Notes under the pieces: model-generated
Database searches by the model: none
The model's input: the letters and a program-made list of their open reading frames with translations, nothing else
What the model was told of the DNA's origin: nothing
Shown here: positions 1-11,078 of the stretch, piece after piece
Numbering within the stretch: the first letter of the stretch is position 1
Layout of the letters: every line of letters starts with the position of its first letter
Position numbers and translations under genes: made by a program
DNA from: Myrica gale
Taxonomy: Eukaryota > Streptophyta > Magnoliopsida > Fagales > Myricaceae
Length of the DNA: 64,000 nucleotides
Direction: 5' to 3'
Assembly: GCA_963930655.1 (NCBI GenBank)
Contig: OZ005606.1
Coordinates: 10,632,501 to 10,696,500, forward strand

Positions 1-408
1 GAAGATTTCTCAACAATTGATCGCGTGGTACTTAGAGATCAGCTTGACACCTGCATTAGAGATGTTAGAAGAACTAATTTTTTTTCTGGGCTTCAAGATA
101 TTGGAACTCTTGCTGTGAAGATGGTTGAGACCAGAAAGAATATTTTGTATCTATTGGTTTATCTTCTTATTACGTTGGCATTGGTCTTACCGGTTACGAC
201 TGCAACCGTTGAGAGAGTGTTATCTGCGATGAAAATTATCAAGACTGATTTGTGTAATAAGATGAGAGATGATTAGATGAATGATTGCATGGTAGTGTAC
301 ATCGAGCAGGAAATTTTTGAAACTATTGAGAATGAAGTCATTTTGCAACGTTTTCAGAAGATGCACAACCGTAGGATCCAATTGTCTCCTCTCAGTCGTA
401 GTACATAG
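1..408 (+). pseudogene. hAT transposase C-terminal dimerisation region
   Basis: The frame is open from base 1 and gives the hAT dimerisation signature of TTF-type plant transposases: LITLALVLPVTTATVERV followed by LSAMKIIKTDL. An in-frame TAG at 274-276 interrupts it, after which the same frame continues (MNDCMVVYIEQEIFE) to a stop at 406-408. Functional relatives read through this point, so the copy is inactivated by at least one nonsense change. The catalytic N-terminal part is not in the window. Confidence 0.8.
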
Positions 409-568
409 TACGGTATGTGTAATTCAATATTTTTTTTATGTTTTTAGTCTTTAATATTTTGATATTGTAACTCTAAGACAATTTTTTACATTACGTATAC
501 AAAAAAATTTCCGTTATTTTACTTTAAAAGTTCGCCTGGGTTAATTTTCATTCCTGGTTCCGCCACTG
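1..568 (+). mobile_element. hAT DNA transposon, 3' part (5' end outside window)
   Basis: The segment starts inside a transposase reading frame and ends at 568 with an inverted terminal repeat whose outward reading is CAGTGGCGGAACCAGGAA, a typical hAT terminus. GATA copy A resumes immediately at 569, in the middle of its exon 2, so this element or a deletion linked to it removed the first part of that gene. The left end and the 8-bp target duplication lie outside the window and cannot be checked. Between the coding part and the terminus (409-530) the DNA is AT-rich and shows nothing else. Confidence 0.8.
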
Positions 569-1043
569 CTGCCAACAAATATACTTCATTGTCTGCAACA
601 TCCCACCTCCAGAATTGCACCGAATTGAAAAAGGCGGACGGAGACCAAATCTCAGGTTATATATCCACTTCGACTCATACATATTGTTAGTTCATTCACC
701 CATCAAAAAGGAGAGAAAGAAAAACAAACAAGTGAAAGTTGATTATGTAATCTAACGCAATGGCTCATTGTTTGCAGGAAACTCACAGCCACATTTGTTG
801 GACTTCTCTCGCTTTCCCTCAAGGAACAGGCCAGGAACGACATTCAGCGATATCTCGCATATTGAGAGCTTGCAAAGGGACCCTGTCTACACGGTGGAAC
901 ATGATCCAGATTCGGCCGAGGACGTAGTCCTAATCTATAATGCGAACTCCCTGTTGGTGTCTCCAAACGAAATAGGTCTAGGATGCGTTCTTCTGAAACC
1001 ACCCAGTAGTAATGTTAATTCAAAGGACGAATCACAGGCATGA
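569..1043 (+). pseudogene. GATA26-like: GATA26-like copy A, 5'-truncated
   Basis: This retains only the end of exon 2 (569-655, donor at 656) and exon 3 (778-1043, after TTTGCAG). The joined frame continues through the family C-terminal block with motifs [38 protein letters not shown] and LGCVLLKP. The zinc finger and first exon are missing because the hAT element ends at 568. The tail stops early at 1041-1043 compared with copy F, through a deletion of about 13 bases. No promoter is left. It is one of six tandem relatives in the window and is judged a dead 5'-truncated copy. Confidence 0.8.
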
Positions 1044-1500
1044 CGACGCCAAGTGGGATCCCGATCATTAGCCAGCAAGAGATGAATTTGCAGAAGGTGA
1101 GAAGGAAAGTGTTATGGATAAAGAAAAATAGATAGAGCAACCTAGAAAACCTTTTTAACATTTTTGTTTCGGTCCGTACATTTTCTTTTTCAGCAATTGA
1201 GGACATTCTTTTTCTCTCTCTCTCTTGTTGACCAATTTTATAAGTGTAAAATTGTAATTTTCAAAACTAAAAAATAAATAAATTTGGTCTCAATACCTCT
1301 AAAATTAGAGGGTACAAAATGTATTTATCTAATATATATATAAGCCTTAGCCATTGAAGGAAGCTTCCCTGGTAGCTAAGTCTAATCCCGAGAGTAGTCT
1401 AATTAACCACTTTTACAATCCCGCATACAACTAAAATAGTCTAACGAGCTAAGTGCTCACTCTATACAAGTACTGCTCGAGCGAGTTTTCGTGTGTTTAA
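1044..1500. repeat. GATA 3' flank, copy of array module
   Basis: Non-coding. Blocks here (for example the stretch around 1080-1210 and 1340-1490) recur downstream of GATA copy C at 13210-13590 and copy E at 29060-29480, in the same order and orientation. The segment is the shared 3' flank of the duplicated GATA unit. No gene was seen. Confidence 0.65.
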
Positions 1501-1638
1501 GCCTATGCATTGAAACCAATAAATTAAGCAACTAAACCGAGCTAAGCGAAGCATTCTGAGTTTAATCCGAAAAGAAAATAGACTCCCTCTCAGTGTCTCG
1601 GAGCGACCAAATATAAATAGGATGAAGGGACAGACTTA

Positions 1639-1715
1639 CAACGATGGGGTAAACGTTGCCTTTTGTACCGAAGGCCATGAAGATAGCAATCGGTTTAATT
1701 AGTTCTTTCCTCCAT
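1639..1715 (-). pseudogene. UDP-glycosyltransferase exon 1 relic (module A)
   Basis: Reading the minus strand, this is a copy of the first exon of the GT gene seen at 8969-9052: it encodes remnants of PIAIFMAFGTKGDVYPI. The N-terminus is shortened, and a small insertion just after the start (AACTAATTAAACC against AACCAAACC) puts a stop codon in frame. Other GT exons are absent beside it. Its upstream sequence (1716-2230) is shared with the equivalent places near 9060-9280, 20890-21190 and 30640-31130. Confidence 0.7.
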
Positions 1716-2422
1716 TATTATTTTACCACGCGCTACAAAACAAAGCTCTTTTTCCTAATTCTTTCACAGACTTGCATGAAGGCGCGCGCGCAGTTGAATT
1801 GTGACTTCAGCGACACTGCTTGTAACAAACCCAAATGGCAAATGTATTCTTGAGCTCATGGCACTGCTCGTGCAGTCTATTTGGCTGCCGAGAAGCTATA
1901 AGAAAGTTAATTCTTTGAAAATCTAACTAGTGATCTCCTAAGGGAACTCATCCGCCAATACCATTCATATTAATTAATGGTATGATGATAAATATTATTC
2001 GCCTTGCTACAATTCTTCAAAACATATTTGCAAAAACAGAATTACTTCACATTTTTAAGCATATGCAAGAAATTGAGAAAAAAAAAGATAATCTTTCAAA
2101 TTTTAGTTATAGAAAGGTAAAATCTTGAAATCTCTACGTATACATAGTCAATTTTTTAAATGTAAAATAATGGTTCATCGGTAACCCCAAAAAATTAATT
2201 AAAAGAGAAAATATGAATTTACCATTTGCCACCCTTCCCACTCTATTTATTGCCTTTTGCAAGGAATTCTAAAAAAATGTAGGTAATTAAATTAAATTAA
2301 ATTAATTTATGACATTTCTCATGTGAATTAAGGGATTGAAAAAAAGAAGAAAAGAAATTAAGATGTCATGCGCCCGTACGTGAAAATGACAAAGAGACCC
2401 AGCTTATAGACGCTGAGGAAAC
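1716..2422. other. shared divergent spacer between GT exon 1 and GATA copy B
   Basis: AT-rich non-coding DNA. Its left two-thirds matches the upstream region of the other GT exon-1 copies and its right end leads into the TATA box of GATA copy B. In the ancestral module this would have been the common 5' intergenic region of a GT(-)/GATA(+) divergent pair. No open frame of note. Confidence 0.55.
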
Positions 2423-2660
2423 TATATAAAGACGTTATTTGCAACGCTAGCAGGCAAACACATCTTCCTCCAAGAGTCCTTTTAAGTGCAAATACTTCTC
2501 CTCCTCCGGCCTACTCATCACCACCACCATCCTCCATCGACATTTTCGCTCGCAACTTTCATGCATGCAGCAATATGCTGCCGTAGCCATCATATCTGCA
2601 CGGTTTAATTATTTCCCTTCAACAACGCGACGCTGCCCGGCAAAAACCACCAACTTTCTG
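2423..2660 (+). promoter_or_regulatory. promoter TATA box and 5' UTR exon of GATA copy B
   Basis: A clean TATA box (TATATAAA, 2423-2430) lies 30 bases before a C/T-rich leader. The leader runs to a consensus donor, CTG|GTAAGTAC, at 2660/2661, and acceptor-like TTTTCTTGACAG ends near 3021, before the first coding ATG at 3085. This suggests a non-coding first exon and a 5' UTR intron. An upstream ATG at 2562 opens a 15-codon uORF. The same TATA context is kept in front of copy D at 21778-21785. Transcription has not been shown; this is inferred from sequence. Confidence 0.55.
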
Positions 2661-3084
2661 GTAAGTACAGCAGCCTGTTTCCACTGTCAATATTCTCGTA
2701 GAAAAGCAAATTTAAATGGTATTTCCCTTTTTGGGAGAAAATGCTCCAAGAAAAAGAAAAAGAAAAAGAAAGAGAAAGGGAAAGTTAAAGAAGTTAAAAT
2801 GCTCTCCTCCTTGCTAACAAACCAAGATTACCTCACGTATATATGCTCTACAGTGACAGAGCGGTGTCCATCAAGTAGCCTATTATTAGATGAAGATGAA
2901 TCTTTGCCGTGTAAAAAATAATTAATAGACTCTTTTGAAGTTCTTTCATTTTCTTGTTTGGTTTCCATGAAATATACTGTGTAAATGTTTTTTTTTTCTG
3001 TGCTAGTGAATTTTCTTGACAGTCATTAAACTGGTATACTTCAGATTGCAGAAGACTGAAGTCACATCTTGATCTATTTGGGAC

Positions 3085-4424
3085 ATGGAATCGTCACAGG
3101 GGCCATGCAACCATTGTGGAGTTAAGAGTGAGTTCTCCTTCTGTGATATGTTGTTCACGAGTATAAAGAAAAGAAAATCTTTCATTTTCACTAATTCAAC
3201 AATAGACAATAAACAAACGACCCCTGGTAAGATCAAACTAGGGGACGTAACTAGCTATACGAAGACAGTACATCCCAATTCAAAAAAGATCTAATTAAGG
3301 GCTATTTAGGACATGGGATTGGGAAGGCTAGGGCCATGTTTCCATTGTGGAGTTATCTGTGAGTTTTCCCTTAGGACATGCTAACTGTTAGACGAGCATT
3401 TGAGCAATTTACTTTTCCTTTTGTTTCGTTGTTATTCGTTATTGTTTGGTGTTACTGCAATTAAATATCGACAAAAATTCACGTTTATTTTAGGGAGATA
3501 AATTCATATGAGACAATCGAAAAAAGTTCCAAGTAAATAAATAAAGTAGTTGGCTCCAAAAATGTCTAAAAAAATCATTTTTTGCTAATTCAATAATAGT
3601 CAAACACATAATTTGACTTTAAAAAATAAATTAAAAGAAAAAGAAACACACATATACTTATGAATCATGATCGATCACTACTTAATTTGTTGGTTACTGT
3701 TATTAATGCATGAAACTAATTACAGTCTCTCCACAATGGCGAAACGGACCACCTGAGAAGGAAGTATTGTGCAATGCATGTGGATTATGGTATAGTAAAA
3801 AAGGAACTCTTGAGAACTATGCTCCGATTGCTCCCACCGAGCGACGCCGTCGTACCAAGAGACGGTTTAGGAAGTTGGACGCCATTGTCCATAACCAAGG
3901 CAATTTGAGCGTGGATGAGGATGTCCCAAGTTGTGCCGCCGATCCAACAGCCACCAAATGCACTACTTCATTGTCTGTAATATCAAGCCCCCAGAACAGC
4001 CCCATATTAAAAGAGGCGGAGGAAGACCAAATCCCAGGTTATCCACTTTTTTTTTTCTTTTTTCTTGAGTGCATACATATTGTTAGTTCATAATTCAGTA
4101 CTGTTATCCTCTTCATGAGTCATACATATTGTTAGTTCATAACGTGATGGCTCAATATTGTTTGCAGGAAACTCAAGGAACACGTCAGGAGCGACATTAA
4201 CCGATTTGTCGCATATTGAGAGCCTGCAAAGGGACCCTGTCTACAAGGTGGAACATGATCCAGATTCGGCAGAGGACGTAGTATTAATATATAATGCGAA
4301 TTCCCTGCTGGTGTCTCCAAATGAAATAGGTCTCGGAGCCGTTAAACCACCCAGTAGTAATTTTAATACGAAGGACGGATCACCAAAGGACCAATCAAAA
4401 GACCAATCAAAGGCATCTACTTAG
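3085..4424 (+). CDS. GATA26-like: GATA26/27-type zinc-finger protein, copy B (intact)
   Basis: Three coding exons, 3085-3127, 3726-4037 and 4168-4424, join in frame (phases 1 and 1) to 203 residues. Residues 7-31 form a GATA-type finger: CNHC, an 18-residue loop containing [10 protein letters not shown], then CNACG, followed by KGTLENYAP as in plant GATA26/27 proteins. A basic stretch ([12 protein letters not shown], near residues 52-65) could serve nuclear import or DNA contact. The C-terminal block [20 protein letters not shown] aligns with the conserved C-terminal region of GATA26/27, although the protein is far shorter than those family members (usually about 500 residues), so it may be a compact paralogue. 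By family it should be a nuclear DNA-binding regulator; no target is known. It is the only copy of the array without a lesion. Splice sites all follow GT-AG. Confidence 0.75.
3313..3358 (+). other. duplicated alternative first coding exon (exon 1b) of GATA copy B
   Basis: Begins ATG and encodes [15 protein letters not shown] with donor GTGAGT after 3358. It is 46 bases, so it leaves the same phase (1) as exon 1a (43 bases, 3085-3127) and would splice in frame to exon 2 at 3726, again completing the finger (CFHC instead of CNHC). Its surroundings resemble exon 1 of copy C (11921) and the relic near 32720 more than exon 1a. It is either a mutually exclusive first exon or a leftover from tandem duplication. 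Confidence 0.6.
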
Positions 4425-4814
4425 GTAGTGGATACGACGGTCACCTTCTTGCACGATGAAGCCCAAGCAAGTGGGAACATTATTTTTCACTTCTGATTTG
4501 GTTAAGTCGGTCTCGCGCGTACGTCCCCAATATCATAGAAGAAAATATATGAGTAAACCATGAGAAGAGAAAAGAATAGAAGCAGGAAAAGGGAGTGCAC
4601 AGCTTTTTCATGTACCCAATTACCAATGTATATTAGAATAACAAGGTGACCAGCTTTTGCTTCTTTGTTTCTTCTCTCTCTATCTCTCTTAAATGCTGCT
4701 ACATTTTTGTTTCATGAGTACCATATCCACAAATTTTTTGTTTTCTGAATAACTGAGTTATAGCTACATAATGTATCTTTAGCGTACAAGGAATCTTGAG
4801 TAGACAACACCTAC

Positions 4815-7800
4815 TGCGAAAGGGATAGGGCTAAGATTCAAATCATCATATCTCCATGATCCCCAAGACTCAGTACTGAAAACAGGCCACATCCAGTGTA
4901 TCACATCTTTCCAATAAACCTACATGCATAGAGGTAGATCAGAAATTCACATAGAAGCCGTGGATGTCAAATATATCTTCATAAAATCATTTACAGTTGT
5001 ATTATTCCTGAATTTCTACTGAGAATTATGAGTACCTTCTTAATGGGAGCTTCCTGGAGATATCTATACAAAAGAGGAAGTTCTTTTCTGAACTGGGGCT
5101 CGAATGATGAAGGCGCACCGCACAGTAAATCTATAAAAGACTAATGCCACCATTCATTGCAAAATTTAAGTCCAAAAACAGAGAAACATGGACAATATTA
5201 TCTGTGCGATGATTTTTTGTTTATTTTACAAAAGCAAGAGACTAATCAATTGCATAGTCCTCTTCTAATCACAGACATATTGTCGGCAGCTAAATTTAAT
5301 GGCCAGAACTGCATTGATAAAACTTCATGAGGTGCAAACAGGCCTTCTGGAAAATAAGAAGTGGAGACCTGGAGCATGTTCGGTTTCATAAAAAAATGAG
5401 GATTTAAATCCTCTTTCACTATGTTCGGTAAAAAACTGAAGGAAAATGAGGATTCTACTCCCCCTCCCCTGCAGTCCCCTGCCCCATGTCCCCAACCTGT
5501 CTCCCGCGACTTTGATTGTTTTTTTTTTTGTCTTTTAGTGATTATTTTATTTTATTTTTTTAAAATATCTTTTAAATATTTTATTTTTAATAATAAATAA
5601 ATAAATTTAAAATATAAAATAAACAACTTTAAACATCATCATTACTTTTTTACACCTCAATAACTTTTACACAAATATCAATACAACTTTATCATCACCT
5701 AAAAATTCACAAAATTCTTCGAATCCTACAGAAACCTTCAAAACGAACATCACCCTGGATTCAAAACAAGATTTGACAAGCAACATTGGGCTTTTAAACA
5801 AGCCTTGAAGGGCCCAAAGACATGCCTGGGTTACAGTTCAAATATGGACCTGGTTCCAAACCCACAGCTGTAGATTTTCCAGCAAAAAAGTATGTTCATA
5901 GGGGTCCCACAAGTTCCTGGTACATTCTAGAACTAGAAATGCATGTGACAGAACAAATTATAAAGTAGTTGCGAACAAATTATATATTATCTTTTAAGTG
6001 AACCAATTGTGAAGGATATCATCTTGTAACTCAGCCCTCCCAGAACGCCATTTAATTCAGAACAACCCTAGGTAATGACCCTCCTTTGGACACGAAACAT
6101 CCAAGATTTTGCTATTCATAACAGGAAAACTTCTGTTTTTCTGCAACACCAAAATGGAGTAACATCAAAGGTTTTGCTCATGGGAGAGACTCCTGTTGTA
6201 TCAACTATAAGGGTCAAGTTTGAGGCTAGCCAGCCACATTAGCACACATTACACCATTGAATGTTCAATTGCGTAAAAAGAATATGAAATTCTTGCCTAT
6301 ATGGGACTATATACGGAGCAGCAACTATGCAACGGACACGAAACACTTCTGCAAGGCTCCACACTTCCTGCATCATCAAGAAAAGGAGGTCTTTTATGCA
6401 TTAATCACTTTTGAGATTCATTTCTCAGATCAACCAGCCTTTCATGGACGTGTCTGTATGGGTGAATGTACATAACAAGAGGAGCCTTCTCTCTCTGTCT
6501 TCTATATAAACCTGCTCACACTTCTGCACTCACACATATACATATGTAAAGAGAAAGAAAGAAATAGAGAAAGGCCTATATTTGTTATCTTACAGCAACC
6601 CATATTCAAGTATTGTGTGCCACTCAGAGTAAACAAAAAAAAGATTTTCCTGACATCTCTCATGACCTGTCACACCCAACCTACCCCACGAACATTGATA
6701 CCATGATGGATAAAAGGACTCTGTCTGCAGTCTTAACCATCAAATAAGAACGGAAGATAATTCCGCTATCTTTTCTTTCAAAGAAAAATTCTGCTAGTGT
6801 TTTTTTTTTCAAAGAATATCACTTTTCTGCAAGTAATCCCACACATTTCCACAGTAAAGTGTTTTACATTCTATCCTGATCTGTCCTGATTAAATGTTGC
6901 CACTGACAAGATGATATCCCATTCAACACCAAAATGTAAATATTCATCAACCATTCTGCAACCTTTTTCTGAAACTCCAATTAAAAGATAACGATGCGAA
7001 GAAATTGATCACAACAAAATCGCCCTCCAAGATGGGGCCACATCCGAATATCCTTTCAACTAGATAAGAGCATTCACGTCTATGTTTTCTTGTAACCATT
7101 CTTTCTGCACCGAAAAGGATGACTCCAGCGAGGCTGATCCTATTAAGAAAACAGGACCTGCTAAACCTTTATCAAAAGCGTGGAAATGTAAGCTTGTTAA
7201 TTGCTGTAGAGACAACCAATTTAGCCAGAGGCAATTTAACAATGCATATAAATAAAAAGGTGACCAAAGGTAGCAATCCAAACCTGTAGTAGTCTCATTA
7301 TTTTGATCAGCAGAAAGAACGGGTGGCGATGAAATTGGATAACATGTTTCTCTGCCAAGTGATGGCCTAGTTCTGCAACCAAGGAATCATGACATCAACA
7401 GGCTCTGCTCAAAATTATCCAGTAGACTTTCAGAAAAGGCATGACACAATTTTAAATGAGATGAACTCTTTGCAAATAGTTTTATGTCAATTTATTCAAC
7501 GGTCACTTTTTCCTCCAGTGAAGATAACCACAAAAACTCATATAATTTAAAAGCTATATTGGCATTGAAGAACACTACAGGATACTTACAAGGGAAAAAA
7601 CCCAAACTATAGAGGCATTCATCATTCTGTCGCTATAACAAAGCTTTTAAAATTAACATTCAAGTTTTATGCAACCAAAGGGCAGGCTGGAATCCCCATG
7701 GCGTAACAAAAGATGCATGTAAGACCAACCCAGTGGGAGAAAGCACAAGTAAAGACTGATCTTCTTAGCTCAATTACAAAGTTCACATTTTAGTGGGATT

Positions 7801-9052
7801 TCTTGTTTGTTGTTCATTTGTTAGTGATGTAGCTTGTTATTTTGATTGCTTGTTTTTTTTAATCTCAAGCTGTATATCGGGATTAGTATTAGAGGTTGAT
7901 TACAAGATACAGCTTTTTGGGTTGCCTTCATGTCTATATTCTCATCTTTAATTATTGATAGAATTAACTCAATTTCGAAAACAAAGATCCAAAGGGATTG
8001 GGTGGGAAATAATGAAAGAAAAAACTTCCCTAGAAGTACCTTAACATACTTTCTGTGTTTCATTTTACATTTCTTTCCAATTCTAGCACCAAATCATATA
8101 CTGGTCAGAATTAACCTCAGCAATATGGTTATGCCATTAGAAATTACTAAATTAGAAGTTTAAAACTTCAAAAGCAATTCAGCACAAACCTCTTGTGCTG
8201 AATGAGTTATTAGGCTGACACTGTATTGTCTCTGGTCAAAAGCAAAAGCTGCAGCAATGGCCTGTAGAGTGAAGAAGGGAAGGAGGCAGATTGGAACTGT
8301 TAGAAACAGCATTGTCTCATCAATATCCACATGCATTGCAAATAGAAACCAATCTACATGCATAGCCAAAAGCAGAAGCTCATTCTCTGAACTATTATTT
8401 TCTCAGCTGAAGAATAATGTCTTAATAATAGCAATTCTTTAAAGAAAGTTAAAGTGAAAAGTCAGTTGGACGACATTAAGAACATGAGAAATCTGCGCAT
8501 ATAAATCTTAAAAATCAGAAGCTATCCATAGAAAGATCTTCACGAGCAATTTTCCACTTCTAACTTGATAATAACGGCATCAAAGTTTTGACACCTTTAG
8601 GATTAAGCCTAAACTTCTTGTTTTATTCCACTTTTAATTTTCTTTCCAGAGGGACCAAATGAGATAACCATTAAGAAAGATCCGGAAGAAAAAATCAACA
8701 AGTGAGTTGTCTCTCTACTGTTGCCTATTTCTCCAAAGTCCAGCCCCTTGTAAACTTGAAATAGATGTAACTCTGTTTGGTTGCTGAGAAAACTAAAGAT
8801 ATAAATTTTATATTCTTGTGTGTTTAAGTCTATGCTTTGAAACTAATAAATCAAGCAACTAAACCGAGCTAAGCGAAGCATCCTGCGTTTAATCCGGAAA
8901 TAGACTCTCTCTCTCTCTCTAAAAGTCTCGGAGCGACCAAACTTAAATAGAATGAAGGCGCGACTTACGGCGATGGGGTAAACGTCGCCTTTTGTACCGA
9001 AGGCCATGAAGATAGCGATCGGTTTGGTTCTTTCCTCCGTCTCCGCCTCCAT
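4815..9052 (-). pseudogene. UDP-glycosyltransferase (UGT80/sterol-glucosyltransferase-like) copy 1, 5' half
   Basis: Minus-strand exons recognised: E1 8969-9052 (28 codons, KPIAIFMAFGTKGDVYPIA), E2 8190-8261 (AIAAAFAFDQRQYSVSLITH), E3 7284-7372, E4 about 6993-7139, E5 6297-6367 (SLAEVFRVRCIVAAPY), E6 5036-5117 (PSSFERQFRKELPLLYRYLQ; first codon bridged), E7 4815-4919 (VYWKDVIHWMWPVF, then DDLNLSPIPF). The N-terminal FGTKGDVYP motif is that of GT family 1/28 enzymes that glucosylate sterols or similar lipids. Lesions: indels in E3, a one-base loss in E4 (CAGAAAG for CAGAAAAG) and an E6 acceptor changed from AG to GG. All later exons, including the sugar-nucleotide-binding C-terminal domain, are missing: homology to copy 2 stops near 4640 and GATA B's 3' flank follows. 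The intron after E5 begins with GC. A dead gene half. Confidence 0.75.
5373..5753. mobile_element. MITE inserted in GT copy 1 intron
   Basis: Comparison with GT copy 2 (35840-35860) shows an uninterrupted site there, so this 381-bp AT-rich segment is an insertion. CCTGG is found on both sides (5368-5372 and 5754-5758). The ends are imperfect inverted repeats (AGCATGTTCGGTTT at the left, AAAACGAACATCAC at the right). Similar ends occur at 41697-42088. No coding capacity. Superfamily is uncertain; Tourist-like is a guess from the ends. Confidence 0.65.
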
Positions 9053-9280
9053 TATTATTTTACCACGTGCTATACAAAGCTCTTTTTCGTTCTCTCACAG
9101 ACTTGAAGGCAGTTGAATTGTGACTTCAGCGACACTGCTTGTAAGAAACCCAAATGTATTCTTGAGCTCATGACACTGCTCGCACAGTCTGTTTGGCTGC
9201 CGAGAAGCTATAAGAAAAAGATTTTCTTGGAAAATCTAACTAGTTTCCTAAGGGAACGCACCCGCCTATACCATTCATAT
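9053..9280. other. upstream region of GT copy 1 up to LINE insertion
   Basis: Non-coding module sequence shared with 1716-1980 and 30640-30880. It ends with the left copy of a 15-bp target duplication (9266-9280). After the LINE the same module resumes at 10481 and continues to about 10590. Confidence 0.55.
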
Positions 9281-10480
9281 TTTTTTTTTTTCAAAGCAAA
9301 CATTCATTCATCCACCCGAAGAATAACAAAGTCGGTGGGGGGGGGGGGGGATCATCAGAGTTAAGGATAATAGGGGGAATACAATGCACATGGATATTAC
9401 CCACTAAATTCTCCAAAACAGCCCATTTGGCAACATTATGGGCTAACAATTGGCCTGACGACTACATGAAAAACTGTCCAAAATAAATGTAAAGCCAGAA
9501 GAGCCTGAATATCACGAATAATAGGAGCAATAATCCAATCAGGAGAGAAGTTCGGCTGCAAAAGGGCATTGCAGACTTGAATATTATCACCTTCAAAAGC
9601 AACCAAAGGATAACTAATCAAACACGCCTCCTGAACAGCAAGAAGAGCTGCTCTGGCCTCTCCCACAACGCGAGTACCTGGAGGAATTCTCTTTGTCCAG
9701 ACAAAGAGTAACGAACCACTAGAATTTCTGCAGACAGCAGCGAGCATAGAACAATCATTATGAATGGCAGCATCGAAATTCACCTTCAAAACATTGCCAC
9801 GAGGAGGCATCCAAGCAATAGACTGTGGAGGATCCAAAGTAACCCAAACCTGAGAATGCTCAATATACAGCCGATGAATTCTCTTAATAAGAGTGGCAAT
9901 ATCATCTCGTTTACCATGATGCAGCAACTGATTACGAGAGAACCAAATAACATCCATCAAAACAGCTACATAGCGGATAATAGAATCCGCCTGGTCAGCA
10001 GGCAAGGAAAGAGGAGCAGATGGATCCAACAAAGAGGCAATCGACTCCCAGATGCTCCAACCACGAATCCGATAAGTTTGAAGACCCCAAGGGGATTCTC
10101 GCCAAGCCAAAATAGCCTGCGGACAGAGGAAAAATAAATGTACCAGGGACTCTTCTTCAAGATCACAAAAAGGTCATAACACGCAAGAAGGACCTAAATC
10201 AAGGCTAGAAATTAAGAGCAGATTTACACCGCAAAATGTCCCAAGCAACTTTCCAAATAAACATCTTAAGTATGTCCTGCAGTTTTCAACTCCAAAGTTT
10301 CTTCCAAAGAGCCAACGGAAACAAAGGAGGCAAAGGGGCAGCATTAACACCAAGGAGATGATATGCTGATTTAGTAGAAAACTGACCTTTGGGATCCGGG
10401 ATCCAAAGGAGCCGATCACTACCAGAATCAGCAGAAATATGGATACTAAGAATAGAATCAGCATCACCCTCTAGAAAGGT
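9281..10480 (-). mobile_element. L1-type LINE, 5'-truncated insertion
   Basis: The insertion is bounded by a perfect 15-bp duplication CTATACCATTCATAT (9266-9280 and 10481-10495). The 3' end is on the left, marked by a T run (9281-9291) that is the poly(A) tail read on the plus strand. On the minus strand, 10467-10174 holds a zf-RVT-like domain (GQFSTKSAYHLL, WKKLW, FIWKVAWDIL in alternating frames). The stretch 10110-9436 is an open RNase H-like domain with the acidic residues visible in VNFDAAI, GEARAAL and FEGDN. Reverse transcriptase and endonuclease are absent, so it is a 5'-truncated copy. A G run at 9337-9350 may be collapsed or expanded in the assembly. Confidence 0.9.
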
Positions 10481-10653
10481 CTATACCATTCATATTAATT
10501 AATAGTATGATGATAAATATTCGCCTTGCTACAATTCTTCAAAACATATTTGCAAAAACGGAATTACTCCACATATTTAAGCATAAGCCAGAACAGAGCA
10601 ACTACAGCCGCTCTCAGAAACGGGACTTGCCAAATGGCATCCTTTCGAAAGCC

Positions 10654-10921
10654 TCAGTCAACCTCTTCGATATTAGGCCCAGCTCCGGAGGCACCAGATG
10701 ACGCCTCACTGTACCCAGCACCGGGCATCTCCACACCACACGACCACCGATAGGTACATCCCCGCCAACACCCTGGTATATCTTTGCACTAATCGGATTG
10801 CACAGACCCTCCAACTCTTTCAGCTTGTCTTCAAACTCCTCAACGTTGGTTCCTGTTCAGCCACTCGATCGTCTCGTTAATCACGTTCTCGATCTTCTGC
10901 TTTCCGGATGTATCGAATGTC
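10654..10921 (-). pseudogene. HSP70: Hsp70 C-terminal fragment
   Basis: The minus strand encodes the C-terminal lid of a cytosolic Hsp70: [19 protein letters not shown], then after a frameshift [17 protein letters not shown] and [12 protein letters not shown], then after another shift [12 protein letters not shown] and the terminal EEVD followed by the stop at 10654-10656. The EEVD ending is the cytosolic Hsp70 signature. ATPase and most of the substrate-binding domain are missing. It lies directly beside an LTO1 copy in the same orientation and far from any normal Hsp70 gene, so it is a transposed or captured fragment. Confidence 0.85.
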
Positions 10922-11078
10922 CCACCAAACTTTTTTTCTTCTGAAGTGGAAAATATTGGCTATTCACAAATTACAGAATTCTTCATGAAAGAACTTTAAA
11001 TATAACTTGCAGAAAACGCAGATCAATCAAACAAGTAAAACTTTACACCTATCACAAAAGGATTAAAAGGAGAAACTT

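Noticed and set aside
2565-2921. 118-codon frame at the start of the GATA copy B transcript region
   Set aside because: It crosses a consensus splice donor at 2660 and a long A/G-rich tract giving a lysine run; better read as 5' UTR and intron.
7821-8442. Several 60-80 codon frames on both strands
   Set aside because: They lie in GT introns and only the part at 8190-8261 is a true exon; the rest are chance extensions.
9760-10137. 125-codon plus-strand frame
   Set aside because: It is the opposite-strand shadow of the LINE RNase H domain.
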